From Colwellia demingiae (lineage in GTDB: Bacteria > Pseudomonadota > Gammaproteobacteria > Enterobacterales > Alteromonadaceae), in contig NZ_VOLT01000002.1 of NCBI RefSeq assembly GCF_007954275.1, positions 124,001 through 188,000 of the forward strand: 64,000 bases of DNA. Reading direction: 5' to 3'. Both the position numbers and the translations under genes were made by a program. The notes beneath the pieces were generated by a model. It was not told where the DNA came from. It ran no database searches and saw only the letters and a list, made by a program, of their open reading frames with translations. Position 1 is the stretch's first letter. Every line of letters starts with the position of its first letter. Below, piece after piece: positions 9,287 through 17,589 of this stretch.

Positions 9287-9922
9287 TTAATTTGTATAAC
9301 TGGTTCTTTTCGCTTCTTCTATGACTTTATTGGGCATTTTACTGGCAAGACCAGATAGTAAGCCACTGATTTTTTTGTGTATTACCTTGTCATCAGTTAA
9401 AGAGTGATGTAATTGAGAATATAGCGCAGGGTAGTCTAACGGGCTACCATAGCCTTGCTCATATATATCAGCAAGTCGCATCTGTGCAGCTAAGTTATTT
9501 AAAGTTGCTGCGGTTTTTAAATAAACAATGGCGCGGTCAATATCCACCTGCATAAATTTACCTATATGGTAATAACGACCTAACTGCTCCAAACCTTCTG
9601 CTAAGCCCTGATCAGCGGCTAAATGCATATAATGAAGTCCTAGCGGAATGTCTTTTTTTACACAAACACCATAAGCCAACATATCTCCCCACAAAAATTG
9701 ATATGAGGGCATTTTGGATTTATTCGCTCGCGCTTCAATATCTTGTACTAATTGGCATTCATCGAGCACTACTTGACTTAAATGCTTGTTGTTTTTAATT
9801 AAATCAAGCAATTGATTATCGGTATAAATCTGAACGGCTTGCAAGTTTTTCTTCATAGCCAATGCTGAAGAACTGGAAAACAAAAATATAACAGAGAGAA
9901 CAAAGAAAAATAATATACGCAT
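9287..9922 (-). CDS. motX: Sodium-driven polar flagellar motor protein MotX
   Basis: The protein has 211 residues: a signal peptide (1-22, ending SALA) and then Sel1-type repeats (GLHYMHLAADQGLAEGLEQ, RAIVYLKTAATLNNLAAQM, ADIYEQGYGSPLDY). Length and motifs (QFLWGDMLAYGVCV, GRYYHIGKFMQVD) match Vibrio MotX, a periplasmic T-ring component needed for PomA/PomB stator assembly. A motX gene near rnr-rlmB is also known in Vibrio. No other flagellar genes are nearby, as is usual for motX. It could be called a generic Sel1 protein, but the match to MotX is specific. Confidence 0.85.
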   Translation of the reverse strand: MRILFFFVLSVIFLFSSSSALAMKKNLQAVQIYTDNQLLDLIKNNKHLSQVVLDECQLVQDIEARANKSKMPSYQFLWGDMLAYGVCVKKDIPLGLHYMHLAADQGLAEGLEQLGRYYHIGKFMQVDIDRAIVYLKTAATLNNLAAQMRLADIYEQGYGSPLDYPALYSQLHHSLTDDKVIHKKISGLLSGLASKMPNKVIEEAKRTSYTN

Positions 9923-10197
9923 AAAAATCCTAACTAGGCTAAATCAGCTGACTTCTCTGTATCGGCAAGCAAACTGCATCTATGAAATTTATTTAAATAA
10001 TATAACCATAGTAAAGCAATTTTGGCGCCAACATAGTGTTTTGAGACTATTATTAATTCAAATTGGAAATTTACTATTATCATTATTATTTAGCGTATAA
10101 TAAGGGACTTACTAATAGTATCAATTTACGAATAGCGTATTTCAGTGAGTTTTAAAAATAATAACTCCTCCATAATTTATTAAACACGGCGATTGAT

Positions 10198-11367
10198 ATG
10201 CTAATTGAAAAAGAGCTTTCTGAGTTAACCGTAGGCCATTATGTGGTAAAGATTATTCAGCAAGAGGATTGCTTTTCGTTAACTGCCGCTGGACACATCA
10301 AAAGCAAAGCAGTTATTAATCGTCTCAAAAGCAAAAATGTTTATCGTGTTCTAATTGATGATAGCAAAACATTACTGCCTAGTAGCCCCGAGGAAATCGT
10401 CATTTTAGACGCCCCCTCAATTGTTAAAAACAAAGAACTTAAGCACGCAAAAGCAATTTTTGACCAATCTAAATCCATTCAAAAGAAGTTATTTCATGAT
10501 GCACTTAGTGGTAGTTGCTTAGACTTATCACCCGTAGTGGAAGTCACAAATAAATCAATCGATGCAATATTTAACAGCCCTGACTCACTTGCCTGTATGT
10601 TAAATATTCGAGAGAAAGATGAATACCTTTTAGAACACTCTGTTGCAGTTTCTGTTTATATCACCATTTTTTCTCGCTATTTAGGCCTAGAGAGACACAT
10701 TATCGAGCAACTATCTATTGGGGCATTCCTTCATGATATTGGTAAAATAAAAATACCTGATAAAATCCTCAATAAGCCCGGTAAATTGACCGATGATGAA
10801 TTTACCATCATGAAAACCCATGCAAATCATTCCATAGATATCATTAAAAAAACGGCTGGCATCAGTGCACTTAGCCTCGAGGTAGCAGCCTTACACCATG
10901 AAAAGCTTGATGGGAGTGGCTATCCTTTTCAAGTAGAAGGTGAAGATATCAGCCAATATGGTCGCATGATTGCCATTTGCGATATTTTTGATGCATTAAC
11001 CGCTACACGTGTTTATAAAGAAGGTTATGCCCACGGTAAAGCTTTTAGCATTTTGCGAGAATTGGCAAAACAAGGGCAGTTAGAATCAAGGTTGGTTGAC
11101 CAATTTATCAAATGTGTCGGGGTATTTCCTGTTGGCTCATTGGTGCAATTAAAATCAAATAAATTAGCATTGGTGCAGGAACGCAATGATAAAGATCCCA
11201 TTAATCCACAAGTTCACTCCTTTTACAGCGTCAAGCTAAATCAATTTCTCAACAAACAAGAAATTGATTTATCAGACAGTGAAGATTCAATTGTAAAAGG
11301 TGTCAGGGCAGAAGAGTTCGACCTTGATATGAAGCAAATTGTCGAAATGTTGCTAATGGAAGGTTAG
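10198..11367 (+). CDS. HD-GYP domain cyclic-di-GMP phosphodiesterase with N-terminal DUF3391
   Basis: A 389-residue cytoplasmic protein. Residues about 5-130 resemble DUF3391. The HD-GYP domain (about 135-300) keeps the metal ligands: HSVAVSVY, HDIGK, the second HD-GYP signature HHEKLDGSGYP, and CDIFDALTATR. Such proteins hydrolyse c-di-GMP, commonly affecting motility and biofilm. It lies divergently from motX across 275 bases, so a shared motility context is possible but not shown. All residues expected for catalysis are present. Confidence 0.93.
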   Translation: MLIEKELSELTVGHYVVKIIQQEDCFSLTAAGHIKSKAVINRLKSKNVYRVLIDDSKTLLPSSPEEIVILDAPSIVKNKELKHAKAIFDQSKSIQKKLFHDALSGSCLDLSPVVEVTNKSIDAIFNSPDSLACMLNIREKDEYLLEHSVAVSVYITIFSRYLGLERHIIEQLSIGAFLHDIGKIKIPDKILNKPGKLTDDEFTIMKTHANHSIDIIKKTAGISALSLEVAALHHEKLDGSGYPFQVEGEDISQYGRMIAICDIFDALTATRVYKEGYAHGKAFSILRELAKQGQLESRLVDQFIKCVGVFPVGSLVQLKSNKLALVQERNDKDPINPQVHSFYSVKLNQFLNKQEIDLSDSEDSIVKGVRAEEFDLDMKQIVEMLLMEG

Positions 11368-11400
11368 ACTTTCTAATAAGAGATGATTGTTATATGAAAA

Positions 11401-11440
11401 CGTATAACTCAACGAGAGAAAAATCTCGTCGTGTTATATG
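11401..11440. terminator. Bidirectional terminator-like hairpin between convergent genes
   Basis: A long stem (TATAAC/GTTATA outside, ACGAGA/TCTCGT inside, A-rich loop) lies between the ends of the HD-GYP gene (+) and the RND permease gene (-). The plus-strand downstream T-tract is short, so intrinsic activity is uncertain. Confidence 0.5.
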
Positions 11441-11475
11441 TTACCCAAGCATTGAAAGTTACACTAAGCAAATAG

Positions 11476-14400
11476 CTAAGCAGCGCTACTGACTTCTTTA
11501 ACTTGCTTAACTTGATTAGCTTCTTTTTGCAGAATGATTGTTGCCTTTGCCTGTTTATCTTCTTTACGCTTATCCCTTAATACCAATAAACATGGTGTTA
11601 ATACTAAGGTTAATACCGTAGCAAAAGCTAAACCGCCAGCAATAGCCGTTGCTAGCTGTGTCCACCACTGTGTTGACGGTGCACCAAAGACAATAGTACG
11701 TTCAAAGAAATCTAAGTTTACCTGTAATACCATAGGCAGCAAACCCAAAATGGTGGTTATTGTGGTTAACAGAACAGGCCGTAAACGCTGCGCGCCCGTT
11801 CGTAAAACTGCCTCAACCACAGGGTAGCCTTCTTTACGTAAAACATTGTAGGTATCAATCAGTACTATATTGTTATTCACCACAATTCCCGCTAATGAGA
11901 TAACACCAATTCCGCCCATAACGATGCCAAACGGTTTTTGAACTAATAACAGTGCTAAAAATACGCCAACGGTTGAGAATATGACGGCACTTAAAATCAA
12001 TAGTGCTTGATAAAAGCTATTGAATTGAGTCACTAAAATCATTGCCATTACAAAGAGAGCGATAGCAAAGGCGTTAACTAAAAACGCTTGAGATTCCTGT
12101 TGATCCTCATTCTGTCCCTTAACATCAATATCCACTGACGGGTGTAACCCAAGTGTCGGTAACTGCTCTTGCAAAATAGGTAATTCATTCAGTAGTTGAG
12201 CACCGGCAATTAAGTTCGCCTGCACCGTAACAACTCGCTTAGCATCAACACGACGAATAGTATCAACTTTAGGTGCGGCTCTTCGCTCGACAAAACTGCC
12301 AACAGGCACTAAACCTGACGTTGTCTTTAAACGTAGTGAGTCTAGTCGACTTATATTACGTTTTTCTTCAGGAAAGCGAACACGAATATCCAGCTCATCA
12401 TCAACATCGTCAGGGCGATATTCACCAAGCTTTAAACCGTTAGTAACCATTTGCACACTTGAGCCAACTAACGCGGCATCAGCGCCATACGTAGCCGCTT
12501 TGTTTCGATCAATAATGAGCTGCCATTCTATGCCTGGTTTAGCGCCAGTATCCTCTATGTCGGTAAATTTTCCAGATGCTTCCAATGCATCACGTATAAT
12601 TTTCACCGATTTATCTAGTTCTCCAGGAAAACGCGAGCTTAATTCAAGTTTAAGATCTTTTCCACTTTGCGGACCGTTTTCATTTTTTCTCACTTCAATT
12701 TCAACGCCGGCTAAGTCATCCGTTAACTCGTGAATATTGGCTACTATGTCATCCGCTGAACGTCTTATCTGCCAATCAACAAAGTTTAATTTAAAGGTGC
12801 CTATTTGGTTATTACCACCCGTGCGAGTATATAAGGTTTCAATTTCCTCTAGCGGTAAAATACGTGCTTCTATAGAACGCATAATCACGTCTTTTTCTTT
12901 GATGGATAAATCGCCATGGGAGCGCACCACCATAGTTGCACTTTGTGGCTCAACCTCAGGAAAGAAGCTCACGCCAAGACCTGATGCGCCATAGAGCCAC
13001 ATCACCACAAAAGAGATAGCAAAGGTGCCTGCAACTATTTTCCAAGGATGTCTAATTGCCGTTGTCAGCACACGAATATAACGACCAGTAAAACCTGATA
13101 ACTTATTGAATTCTCCTGCTTCAGTATGTTCTATTTGTTGCTGTTCTTTACTGCTGACAACCCGAGCTTTACCTAAAACAGCGCCTAAAGTGGGCACAAA
13201 AATGAGGGCCATTGCTAAGGAGGCTGATAACACTGCGATGAGGGTAAAAGGTAAGTACTTCATAAACTCACCCATGATACCTGGCCAAAACATCAATGGC
13301 GCAAAGGCTGCTAATGTTGTCGCCGTTGAAGCAATAATCGGCCATGCCATACGACGAGCTGCGGTACCATAAGCAACAGCTTTGCTATGACCTTCATTCA
13401 TCTGTCTGTCTGCAAACTCGGTGACAACGATCGCCCCATCTACGAGCATGCCTACAGCCATGATTAGGCCAAATAGCACAACAATATTTACTGTCATTCC
13501 TGCTAGGGCTATAACTAATATTCCCGTTAAAAAAGCCCCTGGAATAGCTAAACCTACCAATAAAGCGGTGCGACCACCTAGAGCCGCAATAATGACAATA
13601 ACGACCAATAATACCGCTGAAAAAACATTGTTTTGCAAATCTGTCAGCGTATTTTTAATTTCTATTGATTGATCACCGACATAATCTACTTTGACTTGTT
13701 GTGGCCATTTAACACGGCTTTCATTAACAATTTCTTTAACTTTATCAACCGTTTCAATCAGGTTCTCACCAGAACGCTTTTTGACTTCTATCGATACAGA
13801 ACGATGACCATTTAATCGGGCAAAGCTGGTGGGATCTTTATAAGCACGACGCACCGTTGAGACATCTTGAAAGGTAATAACGCGATCGCCATCAACCTTA
13901 ATAGGCAGTTCAAGTAAGTCTTGAATATTTTCAAAAACAGAAGGCACTTTGATGGCAAAACGTCCTTTGCCAGTATCCATTGTACCTGCTGGTACTAAGC
14001 GATTGTTTCGCTCTACAAGATTATAAATGTCAGTTTGGTCAAGTCCGTAACTTTCCATTAATAAAGGGTCAACAATAATTTCAACCATATCTTCACGATC
14101 ACCGCCGATCTCAACTTCTAGCACTTCTTGCATGCCTTCAATTTTGTCTTTGACATTCCGCGCTATTGTTATCAAACCTCGCTCAGTAACAGCCCCAGAT
14201 AACACAACCGTTAGTGCTGCTTCTTGGTTAGCCATGGTGACTTCATTTACCACCGGCTCTTCAGTCTCATTGGGTAATTTAGCTTTGGCTAAAGTCACTT
14301 TATCACGCACATCGGCAAGTGCTTCTTTAGGATCAAGTCCAGCAATAAATTCTAACGTAACAGAGGCGTGTCCTTCTCCTGCATTCGAACGCATTTCTTT

Positions 14401-14634
14401 AATGCCCGCGATAGATTTAAGCTCATTTTCCATCGGCCTCACGAGCATACGCTCAGCATCTTCAGGAGAAATACCATCATGAATCATAGAAACATAAATA
14501 ATTGGAATGGTAATATCAGGATTGGCTTCTTTAGCAATGTTGTTATAAGTCACTGCGCCAGAAATAAGTAGTAGTACAAATAGCATCAAAACAGAGCGAG
14601 TACGTGTCAATGCGGCTTCAATAAGCGTTAACAT
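11476..14634 (-). CDS. RND efflux transporter, inner-membrane permease subunit
   Basis: The 1052-residue protein has the AcrB/HAE1 topology: one N-terminal membrane segment, a large periplasmic loop, a membrane block, a second large loop and a final membrane block. The TM4 proton-relay motif, usually VDDAIV, reads VDGAIVV here (Asp399-Gly400), and the TM10 segment reads VVNNNIVLID without the AcrB lysine. Proton coupling may therefore differ from AcrB. It is translated 8 bases after the adaptor gene with an AGGAGC ribosome site. No outer-membrane factor gene is adjacent. Substrate unknown. Confidence 0.92.
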   Translation of the reverse strand: MLTLIEAALTRTRSVLMLFVLLLISGAVTYNNIAKEANPDITIPIIYVSMIHDGISPEDAERMLVRPMENELKSIAGIKEMRSNAGEGHASVTLEFIAGLDPKEALADVRDKVTLAKAKLPNETEEPVVNEVTMANQEAALTVVLSGAVTERGLITIARNVKDKIEGMQEVLEVEIGGDREDMVEIIVDPLLMESYGLDQTDIYNLVERNNRLVPAGTMDTGKGRFAIKVPSVFENIQDLLELPIKVDGDRVITFQDVSTVRRAYKDPTSFARLNGHRSVSIEVKKRSGENLIETVDKVKEIVNESRVKWPQQVKVDYVGDQSIEIKNTLTDLQNNVFSAVLLVVIVIIAALGGRTALLVGLAIPGAFLTGILVIALAGMTVNIVVLFGLIMAVGMLVDGAIVVTEFADRQMNEGHSKAVAYGTAARRMAWPIIASTATTLAAFAPLMFWPGIMGEFMKYLPFTLIAVLSASLAMALIFVPTLGAVLGKARVVSSKEQQQIEHTEAGEFNKLSGFTGRYIRVLTTAIRHPWKIVAGTFAISFVVMWLYGASGLGVSFFPEVEPQSATMVVRSHGDLSIKEKDVIMRSIEARILPLEEIETLYTRTGGNNQIGTFKLNFVDWQIRRSADDIVANIHELTDDLAGVEIEVRKNENGPQSGKDLKLELSSRFPGELDKSVKIIRDALEASGKFTDIEDTGAKPGIEWQLIIDRNKAATYGADAALVGSSVQMVTNGLKLGEYRPDDVDDELDIRVRFPEEKRNISRLDSLRLKTTSGLVPVGSFVERRAAPKVDTIRRVDAKRVVTVQANLIAGAQLLNELPILQEQLPTLGLHPSVDIDVKGQNEDQQESQAFLVNAFAIALFVMAMILVTQFNSFYQALLILSAVIFSTVGVFLALLLVQKPFGIVMGGIGVISLAGIVVNNNIVLIDTYNVLRKEGYPVVEAVLRTGAQRLRPVLLTTITTILGLLPMVLQVNLDFFERTIVFGAPSTQWWTQLATAIAGGLAFATVLTLVLTPCLLVLRDKRKEDKQAKATIILQKEANQVKQVKEVSSAA

Positions 14635-14642
14635 AATAGCTC

Positions 14643-15806
14643 CTATTTTAGTGTAGCGGCGGTTACAGTAGCAGCTTGCTTAGCTTTACTTTTGCTGGCT
14701 TTGCCATCTACATCATCGAAGATGGCCTCCACTCTATCCCCTGCACGCACGAAGCCTTGACCTAAAACAATGATATCTGCTTGCTCGCCAAGACCTGTTA
14801 ACCATATGCCATCACTTTCACTTTTAATGATCTCTATTGGCGTAAAGTGAACAATGGATTCTTTTACCGATTTAACACCGATATTACCTTGCTCATCTAA
14901 AGCGAGCAGTGCTGGTGATATTTTTATTGCAGACATTTTGGCTAAATCTATGGTCAATTCACTGCTTAAGCCCGCGAATAAATTCGCCTTTTTATTATCA
15001 ATTTCCACTTCAATTTTAAAAGTATTGGTCGCATCATTACCGACACTAGCAATGTAACGCAGCTTACCTTGTGCTTGTGCACCATTTAATAAGGTTACTC
15101 GCGCCACTTGACCAACAGACAACTGACTTATTTGTTGCTCGGTGGCATGCGCTCTAACAATAAGCGGGTCTAGATCGGCAATCATGGCGATATCATCACC
15201 AGAGGCAACGTAATCGCCAACTTCAACATAACGTGTGTTAAGAATACCAGTGAAGGGCGCTTTAATAATGGTGTGGGCAATGTCTATCTCTAATCGCTTT
15301 ATTTCAGCTTTAACCGATTCGAGTGCAGCAAATGATTGTGCTAAATGCACCTTACCTTGATAACCTTGTTTATTCAGCTTTAATGCACCTTCGTATTCTA
15401 CTTCACGTTGGTTCAATAATGCTTGACTACGGATTAACTGAGCGGGTAAATCATTTAAAGCAATTTTTGCAATAATTTCGCCTTTAGAAACTTTTGAGCC
15501 TCTTTTTGCTAATACTTGAATAATTTTGCCGTGTACTTCAGCTTTTAAAGTGGTGATGCGATCAGGCTCTGTACGACCATAAAGCTCGATTGTTTTATGA
15601 ATGTATTGTCCAAGTCGTGTTTCAACTTTAACTTGTGCAGTCACCTGCTTTTCGTCATGGCTAGGAATTTGTGCTTTTATCTCAGACTTTTGCTCTGCAA
15701 CACTAGGGCCCGAAGCCATCCATAGTACTAAAACAAGGGTGATTAGTGCCGCAATAAGGTAAGGACGTTGCGCTAACCAGCTAGATTTTAGGGTAAATTT
15801 CATCAT
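14643..15806 (-). CDS. RND efflux periplasmic adaptor (membrane fusion protein)
   Basis: The 387-residue protein has an N-terminal membrane anchor (LIAALITLVLVLWMASG). A lipoyl/barrel-sandwich half (KAEVHGKIIQVLAKRGSKV), a helical hairpin (about residues 120-170), the second lipoyl half (IIKAPFTGILNTRYVEVGDYV) and beta-barrel domains follow. It would link the permease encoded 8 bases downstream to an outer-membrane channel encoded elsewhere. Two ATG codons in tandem (15806 and 15803) follow a GGAG site. Confidence 0.92.
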   Translation of the reverse strand: MMKFTLKSSWLAQRPYLIAALITLVLVLWMASGPSVAEQKSEIKAQIPSHDEKQVTAQVKVETRLGQYIHKTIELYGRTEPDRITTLKAEVHGKIIQVLAKRGSKVSKGEIIAKIALNDLPAQLIRSQALLNQREVEYEGALKLNKQGYQGKVHLAQSFAALESVKAEIKRLEIDIAHTIIKAPFTGILNTRYVEVGDYVASGDDIAMIADLDPLIVRAHATEQQISQLSVGQVARVTLLNGAQAQGKLRYIASVGNDATNTFKIEVEIDNKKANLFAGLSSELTIDLAKMSAIKISPALLALDEQGNIGVKSVKESIVHFTPIEIIKSESDGIWLTGLGEQADIIVLGQGFVRAGDRVEAIFDDVDGKASKSKAKQAATVTAATLK

Positions 15807-15900
15807 TATATCTCCATTTTATCGGAATATAGTAACGTGTTTTATAAAGGGGAGATAAACTAAGTTGCAACAATTTGTTTATTTTTTGTTAGTGTCCGTA

Positions 15901-15936
15901 AACAAAAAATAACAATGCCGACAAGGTGTCGGCATT
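15901..15936 (-). terminator. Rho-independent terminator after erpA
   Basis: On the minus strand the perfect 9-bp stem AATGCCGAC/GTCGGCATT is followed by a T-rich tract (TTATTTTTTG). It lies about 75 bases after the erpA stop and before the RND adaptor gene, so it separates the two transcripts. Confidence 0.8.
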
Positions 15937-16011
15937 TGGTTGTCATAACAACATAACGTTGTGCGCTATGACAAAGTGATGACTCTATCTAATTAGGAGG
16001 TAACGAGAGTG

Positions 16012-16353
16012 CTAGATAGAAAAAGATGAACCACAACCACAAGTGGTTGTTGCATTTGGGTTATTTACCACAAAACGGCTACCTTCTAAACTTTCAAGAT
16101 AATCAACTTCACCATCAACAAGGTATTGCAAACTCATAGGATCAATCACCATCATAACGCCTTGCTTTTCAATAGTCATATCGCCGTCATTAACTTTTTC
16201 ATCAAAAGTAAAGCCATATTGAAAACCAGAACAACCACCACCGGTAACATATACACGTAGCTTAAGTGCTGGGTTTTCTTCTTCTGTGATTAGCGATAGA
16301 ACTTTACTCGCGGCAGAATCGGTAAATTTAATGGGTAATTCAGGGTTTGACAT
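16012..16353 (-). CDS. erpA: Iron-sulfur cluster insertion protein ErpA
   Basis: An A-type Fe-S carrier of 113 residues. The three cluster-binding cysteines are Cys41 ([11 protein letters not shown]) and Cys105/Cys107 ([10 protein letters not shown]). The N-terminal [11 protein letters not shown] pattern and short length fit ErpA rather than IscA or the longer NfuA. It delivers clusters to apoproteins such as IspG/H and respiratory enzymes. It appears monocistronic, with its own terminator. MoaA in this window is an Fe-S radical SAM enzyme, but no direct link is implied. Confidence 0.95.
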   Translation of the reverse strand: MSNPELPIKFTDSAASKVLSLITEEENPALKLRVYVTGGGCSGFQYGFTFDEKVNDGDMTIEKQGVMMVIDPMSLQYLVDGEVDYLESLEGSRFVVNNPNATTTCGCGSSFSI

Positions 16354-16529
16354 GGTGCTCTACTTAGTACAACAAAGTACAAAAAAATACGCTACAAAGT
16401 GGGTGAGTAACAACGAGGCTAATTATCTTAAACTTGACTATTTTAGTCAAGTATTATTCTTTACCATAATGATACCAATTCGTATAAGAAAGTACTCACT
16501 GAACGATAATTTATGAGGAGATAGTATTA

Positions 16530-16839
16530 TACCAATTCCAATAAGTTTCTTCCCACTCAGCGAGAGTTAAAAGGCTTAGAGGCAAGACATTGATTGTAGA
16601 TAATGGTTTTTCAGGAGAATAAGCTCCTGCATTCTCTAAGAAGCTATATCCATGTAGCGTCCTTATCAAAATCAATAACGCAGCATGTAAGCCTTTTAAA
16701 CTCGCCCTTCTGGAGCTTTCCAGCGACTCGATAACGGCATAGAATTTCTTTCATATAGAGTGACTATATGCAAAAAAATTCTATTTGTTCTCAAACCGCT
16801 GGTAAGCTCTGAGTGGGAACTAACTTAATGGACTTGGTA
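16530..16839 (+). repeat. Family 2 element copy A (310 bp, TACCAA...TTGGTA)
   Basis: It occupies most of the 493-base gap between erpA and the coiled-coil protein gene. The ends TACCAATTCC and GGACTTGGTA are inverted and TTA flanks both sides, as at 9001-9261. It is in the opposite orientation to that copy and carries about 50 extra bases near one third of its length. It ends 7 bases before the stop codon of the neighbouring minus-strand gene. No coding potential was seen. The rest of the gap (16354-16529) holds the erpA upstream region and no recognised feature. Confidence 0.85.
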
Positions 16840-16846
16840 TTAAGCG

Positions 16847-17566
16847 CTATTGATTGATTTGCCAAGAGACACTTTTTTCTTTCTTGGCATACTTTTGCCA
16901 GCGCGATTTAGTCAAAATGGCTGAGACTAAGACGTTGTCAGGCGTAAAGTTAGGAGGTAAGGTAAATTCACCATTAATAATTTGAAAATATTGAAAACTG
17001 AACTTAAGATCTTTTTTGCTCAGCTTTGCTACTTCTGCCAACTTGAGCTTTACTGGTTTGCCATTTTGTTGACCTTCAAAGACTAATTCAATATAACCTT
17101 TGCTATAACGACGTTTTAATTGCTGCTGCACTAAGGTTACTTGAAAATGATATTGATTGGGAATCTTACTCGCTACTATATTGACATTTTCAACAAATAA
17201 ACCTGCGGCTTCTTTTTCAGGTGCCATTATTTTTTCGTAGAAGGCCAACTGCTTTTTCACTTCAAATTTCTGTTCAGCGGCTTCTTTTAGTAACTCTTGC
17301 GCCTTTATATTAGCAAGTTGCTCGACCGTTAATTCAACTTCTAAGGTGTGAATACGCGCTATGTTTTCTTCTTGTTGCTGATAAAGTTGCTCCAGCCTAA
17401 GCTTTTGTTGCTCAAGGTTGGTCACTTGAAAGTGATGATAATAATTACCCACACGGTAGCCAGTAAATAAACAAAGACTTATCACTGTTATTAAAAACAA
17501 AGCCGATTTAAAAGTACCTAAGCGCTCAATAACAACACCCAAATTTATTTTTGCTAACCATTTCAT
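16847..17566 (-). CDS. Predicted membrane-anchored coiled-coil protein (DUF6776-like)
   Basis: With the ATG at 17566 the product has 239 residues. After about 20 residues there is one membrane segment (ALFLITVISLCLFTGY), then a heptad-rich coiled coil (about residues 45-110, rich in Q, E and L) and a C-terminal globular, probably periplasmic, domain. The layout recalls DUF6776 proteins of Shewanella and Vibrio, but that name is from memory. Function unknown. An upstream TTG at 17635 would extend it into the divergent CLC gene, so ATG is preferred; the two starts are then only 23 bases apart. Confidence 0.7.
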   Translation of the reverse strand: MKWLAKINLGVVIERLGTFKSALFLITVISLCLFTGYRVGNYYHHFQVTNLEQQKLRLEQLYQQQEENIARIHTLEVELTVEQLANIKAQELLKEAAEQKFEVKKQLAFYEKIMAPEKEAAGLFVENVNIVASKIPNQYHFQVTLVQQQLKRRYSKGYIELVFEGQQNGKPVKLKLAEVAKLSKKDLKFSFQYFQIINGEFTLPPNFTPDNVLVSAILTKSRWQKYAKKEKSVSWQINQ

Positions 17567-17589
17567 TTGTAAAGTATTATAATCCCGTA

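Noticed and set aside
14132..14482. Open frame of 116 codons opposite the RND permease
   Set aside because: It lies entirely antisense to a well-supported permease gene and the translation has no recognisable motif. Several similar antisense frames at 11534, 12500, 13106 and 13421 have the same explanation.
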